From JBGSUZ01 sp043770095 (GTDB lineage Bacteria > Bacillota > Clostridia > Peptostreptococcales > Acidaminobacteraceae): a DNA stretch of 64,000 nt. Position numbers and translations under genes: made by a program. The stretch lies in the NCBI GenBank assembly GCA_043770095.1, contig JAYVIR010000045.1, forward strand, positions 11,251 through 75,250. The letters are read 5' to 3'. Of this stretch, positions 17,916 to 25,936 are shown in pieces. Positions within the stretch are counted from its first letter, which is position 1; each line of letters opens with the position of its first letter. The notes beneath the pieces were generated by a model that was not told the DNA's origin, did not search any database, and saw only the letters and a program-made list of their open reading frames with translations.

Positions 17916-18482
17916 ATGGGCGAGAAAATAAAAGATTTAATTTATGATTTTAGCGACATAATCATATCACTGATCATCATCACCATGATTTTTGGAGTCG
18001 TCTCTTGGAAAATTTCAGATTCGATGGCTTACAGCAGTTTTACACCACAATCTTCAAAAGCAACTTTAGAGCAAAAGGAAACACCTGTTACTAAAACTGA
18101 TGACACTACTGCAGTTGACGTTAGCAAAGACAACAACACATCTACAGTAACACCAAATACTGCAGCTGCAACAACAGCACCAGTTACCGTTGGAGGCAAG
18201 CCTGCTGCATCTGGCACTTCGACTGGTTCAACTACTGGTTCAAGTCCAACTGCACCAGCTTCAACTGCCGCTGATGTTAAAATCACCATTCCAGCTGGCT
18301 CAGCCGGCATTAGCATTGCTAAAATTTTAAAAGAAGCTGGCATTATTACAGATACAAAGATCTTTATCACGCGAGTAGATCAACTCAAAATGGGTCCTAA
18401 ACTTAAAGCCGGTAATTTTACAATAAAAGCAGGCAGTACGCTAGATGACGTTATTTATTTGATTGCTGGGAAGAAAAAGTAA
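17916..18482 (+). CDS. Membrane-anchored MltG-like protein lacking the catalytic domain
   Basis: A 188-residue protein with one N-terminal transmembrane segment (about residues 11-34), a low-complexity Thr/Ala/Ser/Pro-rich external linker (about 45-125) and a C-terminal segment (VKITIPAGSAGISIAKILKEAG...GNFTIKAGSTLDDVI) that matches the LysM-like subdomain of endolytic transglycosylase MltG/YceG. The catalytic YceG domain is absent, so it is not expected to cut glycan; it may bind peptidoglycan. Small proteins of this kind occur in Bacillota. ATG 17916 follows TAGGAGGTAGCA. A tandem repeat block and a terminator follow. Confidence 0.7.
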   Translation: MGEKIKDLIYDFSDIIISLIIITMIFGVVSWKISDSMAYSSFTPQSSKATLEQKETPVTKTDDTTAVDVSKDNNTSTVTPNTAAATTAPVTVGGKPAASGTSTGSTTGSSPTAPASTAADVKITIPAGSAGISIAKILKEAGIITDTKIFITRVDQLKMGPKLKAGNFTIKAGSTLDDVIYLIAGKKK

Positions 18483-18487
18483 GTTTT

Positions 18488-18625
18488 AAAATCAGTCGCT
18501 GGCAACAAAGCGACTGATTTTGAAACCTTTAGCACGTTTGCTCGCTGGCACCAAAGCGATTGATTTTGAAACCCTTAGCACATTTGCTCGCTGGCACCAA
18601 AGCGACTGATTTTGAAGCCTGTCAG
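18488..18625 (+). repeat. Three-copy 46-bp tandem repeat with hairpin
   Basis: The core CGCTGGC-NN-CAAAGCG recurs at 18497, 18543 and 18589, an exact 46-base period; downstream of each core runs TGATTTTGAA. The first copy is a perfect 12-bp hairpin (18488-18499 with 18510-18521). Copies two and three have lost the left arm. The loop TGGCAACAAA resembles that of the MITE-like element at 41675-41801. The block begins six bases after the stop of the MltG-like gene, so the first hairpin may also act in termination. Confidence 0.85.
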
Positions 18626-18639
18626 TATAACTTATGCAC

Positions 18640-18676
18640 AAAGACGCCTCCTAATTATTATTGGGGCGTCTTTTTT
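18640..18676 (+). terminator. Rho-independent terminator
   Basis: AAAGACGCC pairs with GGCGTCTTT across a 16-base loop, followed by a run of Ts. It ends the transcript of the MltG-like gene and the repeat block, and insulates the sod promoter. Confidence 0.85.
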
Positions 18677-18735
18677 AATTTGCTTCATTGGCAAAATGGC
18701 TTAAAACTATATTTTAATTCTTAATACATTCTTAA

Positions 18736-18764
18736 TGATTATCATTATCAATTAGTGTTATAAT
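18736..18764 (+). promoter_or_regulatory. Fur-type box overlapping the sod promoter
   Basis: TGATTATCATTATCA (18736-18750) matches the 7-1-7 Fur-family consensus TGATAATNATTATCA with one mismatch. TATAAT at 18759-18764 is a good -10 element 42 bases before the sod start; the -35 region falls inside the box. Binding of Fur (or a related PerR/Mur regulator) would block RNA polymerase, so iron-dependent control of superoxide dismutase is inferred. Confidence 0.7.
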
Positions 18765-18805
18765 CAACTTATAACTTAACACTAACTTTTTAGGAGGTAT
18801 TATAT

Positions 18806-19417
18806 ATGACTCACGTATTAGCACCACTCACATACAATTACAACGCTTTAGAACCTCACTTTGACGCTTTGACTATGGAAATTCATCATAGCAAACACCA
18901 TCAGGCATATATTAACAACCTTAACGCCGCACTGGACAAACATCCTGCATTACACGAAATTTCTTTGGAAGCACTCCTCACAGACCTTTCAAAAGTTCCA
19001 GAAGACATTCGAACAGCTATCAGAAATAACGGTGGCGGTCATTTAAATCATAGCGCATTTTGGGACATTCTCACGCCTGGCGGCAGCTCAGAACCCATTG
19101 GCGATTTAAAAAATAAGATTGAACAAACCTTCGGTAGTTTTGATGCCTTTAAAGAAAAGTTCGCCGCTGCTGCCACAACCAGATTCGGAAGTGGTTGGGC
19201 ATGGCTTGTCATCAACAAAGATAACAACTTAGAAATTCTATCGACCGCCAACCAAGACAATCCCGTTTCTGATGGATTTAAACCCCTCTTTGGTCTCGAT
19301 GTTTGGGAGCATGCTTATTATTTAAAATTCCAAAACAAACGACCAGACTATATTGGCGCATGGTGGCATCTGATTAACTGGAACAAAGCAGAATCCCGAT
19401 TTCAATCGTTGAAATAA
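18806..19417 (+). CDS. Superoxide dismutase (Fe/Mn family)
   Basis: A 203-residue cytosolic enzyme converting superoxide to hydrogen peroxide and oxygen. Metal-ligand regions are EIHHSKHHQAYINNL (first His ligand, H27), GGGHLNHSAFW (second His), and DVWEHAYYLKFQNKRPDYI (Asp and His). The sequence fits bacterial SodA/SodB length. Fe versus Mn preference cannot be told reliably; the family includes cambialistic members. TAGGAGG precedes ATG 18806. A Fur-type box overlaps its promoter. In an organism with pyruvate formate-lyase it would protect oxygen-labile enzymes. Confidence 0.95.
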   Translation: MTHVLAPLTYNYNALEPHFDALTMEIHHSKHHQAYINNLNAALDKHPALHEISLEALLTDLSKVPEDIRTAIRNNGGGHLNHSAFWDILTPGGSSEPIGDLKNKIEQTFGSFDAFKEKFAAAATTRFGSGWAWLVINKDNNLEILSTANQDNPVSDGFKPLFGLDVWEHAYYLKFQNKRPDYIGAWWHLINWNKAESRFQSLK

Positions 19418-19450
19418 ACCTCCTTAATTTCAAAGAACGGCTACAACATT

Positions 19451-19477
19451 AAACCCCCTAGTGACCTAGGGGGTTTT
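19451..19477. terminator. Bidirectional terminator shared by sod and the EcsC gene
   Basis: AAACCCCCTAG pairs with CTAGGGGGTTT across a TGAC loop, with T-runs on either strand. The stop codon TAG of the minus-strand EcsC gene lies inside the stem (19466-19468), so the last codons of that gene form part of the terminator. Confidence 0.85.
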
Positions 19478-20212
19478 CGTAATGTCAAATCGATTTTCTG
19501 GATGTTTTTGAAAATATCTCAACCGATAGGCATTGATTGCCGTCTCACCTAAGTGTAGCAATAGCTGACGGTTCACGCCTGCACCGATTACAATACCAAT
19601 TCCAGGAATTATTTGAAGCAGCTTCGCCAAATCGATATAATCTCTATATTCTTGCTGAAAACCTTTCCAGTCAATTGTTTCGAGAGGATTCTCTAAAGTT
19701 TCTCGTCTGGATTCAAATTCGATGAGCGCCCGAAGGTGCTGTTTTTTTAAAGTGGCATTTGAAAAGGCTTCCCTGAAAATTAACATCGCAAAATACCGTT
19801 CTTTGGGATCTTTCAGGTCATATCCAAAATGGCTCCCAATTTCAAAAATCAATTTAATTTTAAAACTCATCAATATGGGCAAATCCATGAGACTCGTTAT
19901 AATGCCCCCTGCGCTTGTGCCCGCACCGCTAAGCATCCCCAGATGAACCGCATTCTCAATTTCTTTTTGAGACAAAAGTTCCCTTTGATCAAGTGATAAA
20001 TGTGCATCTGTTTTAGGAAGTTTAATCCCCGATCCCGTCATAACAAGCCTAGTAAAGCCTTCCATTCCTTTCGTAATTGCGTCCTGAATTTTATCAGGAA
20101 TAAACCCCTGCACATATTTTTGAAATCTGTCAGTCACCTTTTGAAACCTGTTGGCCTCTCGGCTTTCTTTTTTAAGCCATACTTGCAATGCCTCATAATT
20201 TCTATTTTTCAT
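19466..20212 (-). CDS. EcsC family protein
   Basis: A 248-residue protein matching the EcsC domain across most of its length: a Gly-rich hydrophobic helix pair (LGMLSGAGTSAGGIITSLMDLPILMSFKIKLIFEIG) and a C-terminal Gly-rich segment (LLQIIPGIGIVIGAGVN). EcsC is named after the third gene of the Bacillus ecs ABC transporter operon, but its biochemical function is unknown; here it is not next to ecsAB. I use ATG 20212 (MKNRNYEA) because GGAGG lies upstream; the 5'-extended form from 20254 has no such site. It converges on the sod gene. Confidence 0.8.
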   Translation of the reverse strand: MKNRNYEALQVWLKKESREANRFQKVTDRFQKYVQGFIPDKIQDAITKGMEGFTRLVMTGSGIKLPKTDAHLSLDQRELLSQKEIENAVHLGMLSGAGTSAGGIITSLMDLPILMSFKIKLIFEIGSHFGYDLKDPKERYFAMLIFREAFSNATLKKQHLRALIEFESRRETLENPLETIDWKGFQQEYRDYIDLAKLLQIIPGIGIVIGAGVNRQLLLHLGETAINAYRLRYFQKHPENRFDITKTP

Positions 20213-20265
20213 CTGCGACCTCCAAGTGTAATCCATTTCGGGTAACTTAAGCAACGCTAAATCGA

Positions 20266-20625
20266 TTAGAATATTCTGAGTAAAAACGACAACAAACTCA
20301 GTATCACAAAAATACCACTAATTGACAATGCGATTTTATGATTCCTTGATTGCGTCTTTTTAAGTGCAATACTTAAGAACTGGCCTATAATACCAGAAAC
20401 AATAAACATTAACATGACGGTAATGCCCATAAACAAACCTTCTGTGCCAATGCTGCCACCAGTAACGTGCTTTGCCTCTGTAATGCCCTTAAAATAGTAC
20501 GCCATAATAAGCCCTAATGCGGTAAATCCAATCATCACGCGATAGGCCTTTTCCTTATAAAAACGATAAATCGAAAAAGCGAGTAATGCGATGAATCCTG
20601 CTAAAAATATCCATATCCCTGCCAT
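20266..20625 (-). CDS. Small four-helix membrane protein, function unknown
   Basis: A 119-residue protein with about four hydrophobic segments (residues 3-18, 29-46, 65-87, 98-118) and short charged loops. I do not recognise the family. It lies 53 bases upstream of the EcsC gene on the same strand and could share its transcript. Confidence 0.6.
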   Translation of the reverse strand: MAGIWIFLAGFIALLAFSIYRFYKEKAYRVMIGFTALGLIMAYYFKGITEAKHVTGGSIGTEGLFMGITVMLMFIVSGIIGQFLSIALKKTQSRNHKIALSISGIFVILSLLSFLLRIF

Positions 20626-20688
20626 AAAAGCCTCCGTATAATAAAAATGAGCTGGCGCAAATGCACCAACTCCGTTATTGTACCCGAT

Positions 20689-21408
20689 TTAACACAGATT
20701 TTCTAGGTCGACCATATTTTTAATCAAAATCTGTTTTTTATTTTTGACAATAATCAAGCCAATCTCCTGAAAATAATTCAGTTTGCGACTCATTGTCTCT
20801 CTGGCAATACCAGCGTAACTGCCCATTTCCTCACGGCTAATCGACAAACGAATCAAAGTGCCTTCTTTGGTTTCTATGCCAAATTCTTTTGCCAAATGAA
20901 CCAATAATCCTGCTACTTTTGAATCCAAGTTGTTGATAGAAAGACGTTCTACAAGCGCTTCTGCTTTTGTAATGCGTTCATAAGCCTTCTCGAAGACTTT
21001 TAAGGTGATTTCAGGATTGGACAAAATAATTTTATCGAATTCACTCTTAGCCAATAGGCTGACATCCGAATCTTCAAGTGCCACCGCATCCATATCAAAT
21101 TCGTCTTCTTTCAATAAGTTAAATGCACCAAAAAAATCGCCATCTGACATGATGTAGATGATCTGCTCTTTGCCTTCACTATTGATTTTAAAAAGTTTGA
21201 CTCGACCTTGGCACAGAATAAACAACTTATTTGCTTTCTCTCCTGCCTTAAAAAGATAGGATCCTTTTTTGTAAGAAACAGTGGTCACGCCACTCGATAT
21301 TTTTTCAGCCTCTGCCTCAGATAAATTGGAGAGCAACGGTATATTATTGATGCAATGCAATTTGCCACATTTGGTGCAATTTTTCTGTGAACAAGCTAAC
21401 ATGCCCAT
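20689..21408 (-). CDS. Crp/Fnr family regulator with FNR-like N-terminal cysteines
   Basis: A 239-residue transcription factor: N-terminal cysteine cluster (C6, C11, C14, C19), cyclic-nucleotide-type beta barrel (about 30-145), dimer helix and a C-terminal Crp winged helix. The recognition helix reads IARETMSRKL; the R-E...R pattern is that of CRP, which contacts TGTGA half-sites, not that of E. coli FNR (TTGAT). The cysteines could hold an oxygen-labile Fe-S cluster. Its place 95 bases downstream of pflA, on the same strand, and a TGTGA-N6-ACACA site upstream of pflB suggest anaerobic control of the pfl genes. ATG 21408 follows GGAGGG with five-base spacing. Confidence 0.85.
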   Translation of the reverse strand: MGMLACSQKNCTKCGKLHCINNIPLLSNLSEAEAEKISSGVTTVSYKKGSYLFKAGEKANKLFILCQGRVKLFKINSEGKEQIIYIMSDGDFFGAFNLLKEDEFDMDAVALEDSDVSLLAKSEFDKIILSNPEITLKVFEKAYERITKAEALVERLSINNLDSKVAGLLVHLAKEFGIETKEGTLIRLSISREEMGSYAGIARETMSRKLNYFQEIGLIIVKNKKQILIKNMVDLENLC

Positions 21409-21445
21409 TTTTGCCCTCCATCTTGAATGCTTTTAGTGACGAGTT

Positions 21446-21486
21446 AAAACGCTAATCCAATCGATTAAAATTGAATTAACGTTTTT
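21446..21486 (-). terminator. Terminator-like hairpin after pflA
   Basis: An imperfect hairpin with outer arms AAAACG / CGTTTT, inner TAAT / ATTA and CAAT / ATTG pairs, separated by single mismatches. It lies between pflA and the Crp/Fnr gene. The weak, AT-rich stem suggests incomplete termination, allowing read-through into the regulator. Confidence 0.5.
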
Positions 21487-21502
21487 TATAAAATGTATAA
21501 AA

Positions 21503-22264
21503 TTATGCTGAAGCAGCTTGATCCAACTGCTTTGTACGCAGTTCATGCACTTTTGCGATTAGATAAATCTCCAACGTTTTTGCTGTAGTTTTATCCATTG
21601 CTGCTGTGTTTTTTAGAGGATCTTCTAATGAGAGCTGATTGTATTTTTGGACTCCCATTTTATGATAAGGTAAAATTTCTATCTTATCAACGATTGTTTG
21701 ATATTTGACAATAATCTCAGCAAGGCGATCCATTGAAGCTTCATTGTCGGTATAACCTGGAACCATGACATGTCTGAAACTAATTTTGCCCTTAAAATGT
21801 TTCAATTTTTCTAAGAATGTCGTTCGACCGCTCATGCTCACACCTACCAAAGCTTGATGCTCTGCTTCGTCAAAATGCTTGATGTCTAAAAGAATATAGT
21901 CCGTATAATGAAGAATTTCTTCAAAATACTGAGCTTCTCCATATCCAGAAGTATCAAGTGCCGTGTGAATGCCCGCGGCTTTCATCAATTTTAAAGACTC
22001 GAGAAGAAATTTGCCTTGTACAAGTGGTTCGCCGCCCGAAAAAGTCACGCCGCCACCTGAGCGTTCAAAATAAGGTTTATAGCGTTTCGCCATATTAACC
22101 ATATCCTGAGGCGTGGTAATTTCTCCAGCTTTCATCTTTTGAGTATCCGCATTATGGCAATACAAACATCTGAGGGGACAGCCTTGTAAGAACACAATCG
22201 TTCTTATGCCTGGCCCATCTAATAAGCCCATTGTTTCTATTGAATGAATTCGTCCTGTTGTCAT
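21503..22264 (-). CDS. pflA: Pyruvate formate-lyase activating enzyme (radical SAM)
   Basis: A 253-residue radical SAM enzyme. The cluster motif CPLRCLYC (about 30-37) binds the [4Fe-4S] cluster that cleaves S-adenosylmethionine; FSGGEPLVQ is the SAM-binding GGE motif. It abstracts a hydrogen from the active-site glycine of PflB to create the glycyl radical. It follows pflB, as in most genomes, with a short gap containing a 22-base tandem repeat. Length is typical. Confidence 0.95.
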   Translation of the reverse strand: MTTGRIHSIETMGLLDGPGIRTIVFLQGCPLRCLYCHNADTQKMKAGEITTPQDMVNMAKRYKPYFERSGGGVTFSGGEPLVQGKFLLESLKLMKAAGIHTALDTSGYGEAQYFEEILHYTDYILLDIKHFDEAEHQALVGVSMSGRTTFLEKLKHFKGKISFRHVMVPGYTDNEASMDRLAEIIVKYQTIVDKIEILPYHKMGVQKYNQLSLEDPLKNTAAMDKTTAKTLEIYLIAKVHELRTKQLDQAASA

Positions 22265-22304
22265 TGGTTTTATCCCCTCTCGTTTTTATTAATCCGTTTT
22301 TATA

Positions 22305-22357
22305 CTAAACCGCTTGGCTGTTTATCCTAAACCGCTTGGCTGTTTATCCTAAACCGC
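22305..22357 (-). repeat. 22-bp tandem duplication of the pflB stop-codon region
   Basis: Two perfect 22-base copies (22305-22326 and 22327-22348) are followed by a third partial copy that contains the last codons and stop of pflB (22349-22357). On the coding strand each unit begins GCGGTTTAG, so the gene's final Ala-Val-stop is repeated downstream. It looks like replication slippage; any effect on the pflA leader is unknown. Confidence 0.85.
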
Positions 22358-24595
22358 ATCATGGAATGTTCTAGAAATTACTTCTAGTTTTTGTTCGCGC
22401 GTCAATCGGTTGAAATGTACAGCATATCCTGACACACGAATGGTCAGAGTTGGATATTTTTCTGGATTGTCTAACGCATCTATGAGTTTGTCTCTTGAAA
22501 GTGCATTAACATTTAAATGGAATGCGCCTTGCGAGAAGTAGCCATCCATTAGTGCTGCGAGATTCGAGTAACGCTCTTCATCTGTTTTACCAACGGCTTC
22601 AGGCAAAATCGAGAAAGTATTTGATATGCCGTCTTGGCAAGTATTTTCAAACGGCAATTTGGCAACCGAGTTAAGCGATGCAAGAGCACCCATTTTGTCT
22701 CTGCCATGCATTGGGTTAGCGCCTGGTGCGAATGGAACGCCTGCCGCTCTGCCATCAGGTGTAGCGCCTGTTTTCTTGCCATAAACCATATTAGATGTAA
22801 TGGTTAAAATAGAAAGCGTATGTTCTGCATTTCTGTATATTGGGTGCTTCTTAAGTTCTTCGCTAAACTGTTTTACAACTTCTACCGCAATTTGATCCAC
22901 ACGGTCATCATCGTTTCCGTAGCAAGGGAAGTCTCCTTCGATTTCAAAATCTACGGTGAGTCCCAATTCATTTCTGATTGGTTTAACTTTTGCATATTTA
23001 ATGGCGCTAAAAGCATCCGCTACGATAGATATGCCTGCTGCTCCGAAAGCCATAAAACGGTGTACATGGGTGTCATGTAAGGCAAGTTGACCAGATTCGT
23101 AGGCATATTTATCATGCATGTAGTGGATGGTGCTCATTGTATTGGCGTAGAGTTCTGCCAAATACGCCAATACTTGGTCAAAGTTAGCTTTCACTTCATC
23201 GTACTCAAGATACTCGCCTTTGATTGGTGCAATGCCTTCAACCAAACGAATCGGGCTACCATTTTTCGCCATTTTCATTTCGTCTTGACCTTCGTTAAGG
23301 GCATAGAGAAGGACTTTTCCTAAGTTTGCGCGTGCGCCGAAGAATTGCATTTGCTTGCCAATTTCCATTGCTGATACGCAGCATGCAATGCCGTAGTCAT
23401 CTTTGTAAATTGGTCGCATCAAATCGTCATTTTCATATTGAATCGCACCTGTGTCAATGGTCATTTTCATGCAGTAACGCTTGAAAGTTGCAGGGAGAGA
23501 CTCACTCCAAAGAACTGTCATGTTTGGTTCTGGCGCAGGTGAGAGGTTTGTGAGGGTGTTTAAAAAACGATATGCAGTCTTCGTCACGAGCGTTCTGCCA
23601 TCTAAACCCATTCCGCCAATAGCTTCAGTCACCCAAGTTGGATCGCCTGCAAATAAAATATTGTAGTCTGGCGTCCTAAGGTGTCTGACCATTCTAAGTT
23701 TAATGACCAATTGATCAATTAACTCTTGAGCAGTATCTTCCGTTAAGATACCTTCTTCAATGTCTCTTTGAAGGTAAATATCAAGGAAACTGGTATTTCT
23801 ACCGAGGGACATCGCTGCGCCGTTGCTCTCTTTAATGCCTGCTAAGTAGCCAAAGTAGAAGAATTGAACCGCATCTTTAGCATTTTCTGCCGGCTTAGAA
23901 ATATCAAAGCCGTAAGAGGCAGCCATTGTTTTCATCGCCTTAAGCGCTTGAATTTGCATGCTTACTTCTTCTCTGAGTTGAATAAGCTCAGCTGTTGCAG
24001 CTCCTCTAAGAACAAATTTATAATCTTTTTGCTTCTCTGCGATCAATCGATCTACGCCATAAAGGGCGATTCTTCGATAGTCTCCAATAATTCTGCCTCT
24101 ACCGTAAGCATCAGGAAGTCCTGTCAAAAGTCCAACCGTTCTTGCTGCTTTCATTTCGTCTGTATAAGCGTCGAATACGCCTTCGTTATGTGTTTTTCTG
24201 AATTCCATGAAATGCTTTTCCATCGTTTGATCAATTGTGTAGTCATATGCCGCAAGCGAATCTTGAACCATTCTAAAACCGCCGTATGGGTTAACCAATC
24301 TTTTAAGTGGTGCATCAGACTGGAAGCCTACAATTACTTCATTGTCTTGATCAATATAGCCAGCGCCGTAAGCGTCAATGCTTGAGAATCTTTCTGTGGC
24401 GATGTCAATGATGCCCTTTTGAATTTCTTCTTTTATAAGTGCTTCAGATTTGTCCCAGACTTTCTGAGTTTTTTCAGTTGTGCCTACCAAGAAGGATTCA
24501 TCACCTTCATACGGTTGGTAGTTCTCTTGGATAAATGCTCTTACATTTATTTCTTGTTGCCATAAATCGCCTTTAAAACTTCTCCATGCGCTCAT
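22349..24595 (-). CDS. pflB: Pyruvate formate-lyase (formate C-acetyltransferase)
   Basis: A 748-residue glycyl radical enzyme that converts pyruvate and CoA to acetyl-CoA and formate during anaerobic growth. The adjacent catalytic cysteines are in IACCVSAMEIG (about residue 407), and the radical glycine is in RVSGYAVHF near the C-terminus. The Cys-Cys pair distinguishes true PFL from choline or diol lyase relatives. ATG 24595 has GGAG-type upstream sequence. The 3' end is part of a 22-base tandem repeat, and the upstream region carries a CRP-like site and a repeat related to the MITE-like element. Confidence 0.96.
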   Translation of the reverse strand: MSAWRSFKGDLWQQEINVRAFIQENYQPYEGDESFLVGTTEKTQKVWDKSEALIKEEIQKGIIDIATERFSSIDAYGAGYIDQDNEVIVGFQSDAPLKRLVNPYGGFRMVQDSLAAYDYTIDQTMEKHFMEFRKTHNEGVFDAYTDEMKAARTVGLLTGLPDAYGRGRIIGDYRRIALYGVDRLIAEKQKDYKFVLRGAATAELIQLREEVSMQIQALKAMKTMAASYGFDISKPAENAKDAVQFFYFGYLAGIKESNGAAMSLGRNTSFLDIYLQRDIEEGILTEDTAQELIDQLVIKLRMVRHLRTPDYNILFAGDPTWVTEAIGGMGLDGRTLVTKTAYRFLNTLTNLSPAPEPNMTVLWSESLPATFKRYCMKMTIDTGAIQYENDDLMRPIYKDDYGIACCVSAMEIGKQMQFFGARANLGKVLLYALNEGQDEMKMAKNGSPIRLVEGIAPIKGEYLEYDEVKANFDQVLAYLAELYANTMSTIHYMHDKYAYESGQLALHDTHVHRFMAFGAAGISIVADAFSAIKYAKVKPIRNELGLTVDFEIEGDFPCYGNDDDRVDQIAVEVVKQFSEELKKHPIYRNAEHTLSILTITSNMVYGKKTGATPDGRAAGVPFAPGANPMHGRDKMGALASLNSVAKLPFENTCQDGISNTFSILPEAVGKTDEERYSNLAALMDGYFSQGAFHLNVNALSRDKLIDALDNPEKYPTLTIRVSGYAVHFNRLTREQKLEVISRTFHDAV

Positions 24596-24630
24596 AATTG
24601 GTTCTCCTTATAGATTTATTTATTGATTAT

Positions 24631-24697
24631 AAATTGAATTAAAAATTCAATTAATTTCCTTAGTATAAGAGGTGTTCAAAGGTTCTAATTGTACACC
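24631..24697 (+). repeat. Half-copy of the MITE-like repeat upstream of pflB
   Basis: This stretch starts with a 21-base palindrome (AATTGAATT-AAA-AATTCAATT, 24633-24653) and continues with sequence that matches 41681-41742 at about 77 percent by hand alignment (13 mismatches and one gap in 62). It lacks the central hairpin and right end of the full element. It occupies the pflB leader, so its palindrome would be in the mRNA 5' untranslated region. Confidence 0.6.
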
Positions 24698-24748
24698 ATA
24701 TGATCATCATAACGGACTTCGATCAATAAAGATGTGACCACGGACACA
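24681..24748 (-). promoter_or_regulatory. Predicted pflB promoter with CRP-like operator
   Basis: TGTGA-N6-ACACA at 24733-24748 differs from the CRP-type consensus TGTGA-N6-TCACA at one base. On the minus strand a TACAAT -10 element lies at 24693-24688 with a poor -35 (TCCGTT) 17 bases upstream, giving a start near 24681 and placing the operator about 60 bases upstream, the usual class I activator position. The Crp/Fnr protein at 20689-21408 is the natural candidate. The remaining 24749-24868 is AT-rich without other recognised sites. Confidence 0.5.
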
Positions 24749-24868
24749 AAATGCAATTGATACAGTTTTGTCATCACTCGTTAATATTATGTCAACCTGT
24801 AGCGATGTTTAGTGGTATTCTAACAAAAACAACCTGTTCGTTCCAGTGTATTTTTGTTTAATAGTGAC

Positions 24869-24897
24869 AAAAAAATAGATGCCTATAAAGGCATCTA
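24869..24897 (-). terminator. Rho-independent terminator
   Basis: TAGATGCCT / AGGCATCTA with a four-base loop (24876-24897), followed on the minus strand by a run of Ts. It ends the coiled-coil protein transcript. Confidence 0.9.
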
Positions 24898-24914
24898 CTA
24901 AAATTAAACATATT

Positions 24915-25847
24915 TTAATCCATTAACAAACCTTCAAGTGCTTCGGTACAGGCTTTAAGCCCTCCTATTGTCACCTGATAACGCTCTGAAAGTGAATCAT
25001 TTAAAGTATTTAATTGCGTTGCAAGAACTTGAAGTGCTTCAATTTGAGCATAAATTTGTGCTTTAACTTTTAAATCTGTAAAGATGTTATCAAACCAAAC
25101 ATCAAACAATTGTGTAGCTGAGTCAATATCTGCAAGTTTGAGTGAGACATTTTCACCCAAATCGGACATTTCTCGTTTAAGTTGATTGATATCTGCGCTA
25201 AGTTTTTTAAACTGTACTTGAACCGCTTCTATTTTCTCATACTTAACCATATCTGTAATCAGACCGCCGCCAGCCCATGCATCCCAAGTTGCCCATGATT
25301 CTGCACTTTCTAAAAGGTTCATGGCTGTATTTTTTGTTTCAATTGCGCGTTTGCAAGCTTCAATCGCTTCTTCAATCTCTACGCTTTCAGATTTAAGCGC
25401 ACGTTCTTTATTAGCAAAATTTTCATAAACGGCTCTTTGTGGATCTCCATTTGGTAGCGCTTCTAGTGCTTTTGTTCTATAAGACAATGTTTCTTGATAA
25501 GAAGCCGCTTCTGTCTCAACTTCTTTAATTCGACTCACAAGCAAACCCAATTGCCGCTCAGCTTCTTCCACTTCAAATTCCTGTCTCTCAAAATTAAGCT
25601 TCGCTTTTAAATATTCTTCAGATTCTTTTGTGAGTTTACCATCGTGAAGTCTAAGCAATTTGAGTAAGCTGGTTGTAAACCCATCCGTTTCTAGACGGTC
25701 TACATCTGCCTTTTCTTCTTGCATCTGTGTGCAGAGCTTACTAAGATTCTCTTTAGAACGCTTTAATTGTTCATATTGATCCGCTTGCTTGCGTTTTAAA
25801 ACTTCAAGTGTTGCTTGATATTGAATGCTTGATGTCAAATTTATCAC
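24915..25847 (-). CDS. Coiled-coil protein of unknown function
   Basis: A 310-residue soluble protein rich in Glu, Lys, Gln and Ala, with long heptad-like helices at residues about 8-60, 75-175 and 205-300 interrupted by a Trp/Gly-rich segment (ESWATWDAWAGGGLITDM). No signal peptide or membrane span. I do not recognise the family. The middle motif may be a hinge. It has its own terminator and stands alone. Confidence 0.6.
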   Translation of the reverse strand: MINLTSSIQYQATLEVLKRKQADQYEQLKRSKENLSKLCTQMQEEKADVDRLETDGFTTSLLKLLRLHDGKLTKESEEYLKAKLNFERQEFEVEEAERQLGLLVSRIKEVETEAASYQETLSYRTKALEALPNGDPQRAVYENFANKERALKSESVEIEEAIEACKRAIETKNTAMNLLESAESWATWDAWAGGGLITDMVKYEKIEAVQVQFKKLSADINQLKREMSDLGENVSLKLADIDSATQLFDVWFDNIFTDLKVKAQIYAQIEALQVLATQLNTLNDSLSERYQVTIGGLKACTEALEGLLMD

Positions 25848-25936
25848 TCACTTTCTGTTTGTATAAGGCATTTATATCTTTATTTTTACACCTTTATCAA
25901 GCATCAAGCAATGTTTTTTTGAAAATTGCATTGAAC

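Noticed and set aside
18488..18625. Possible short CRISPR array (three repeats of similar spacing)
   Set aside because: The copies are contiguous 46-base units that are similar throughout, with no unique spacers, and no cas genes are present.
23864..24385. 173-codon open frame opposite pflB
   Set aside because: Antisense to conserved PflB, Cys/Phe-rich composition typical of shadow frames, no ribosome binding site.
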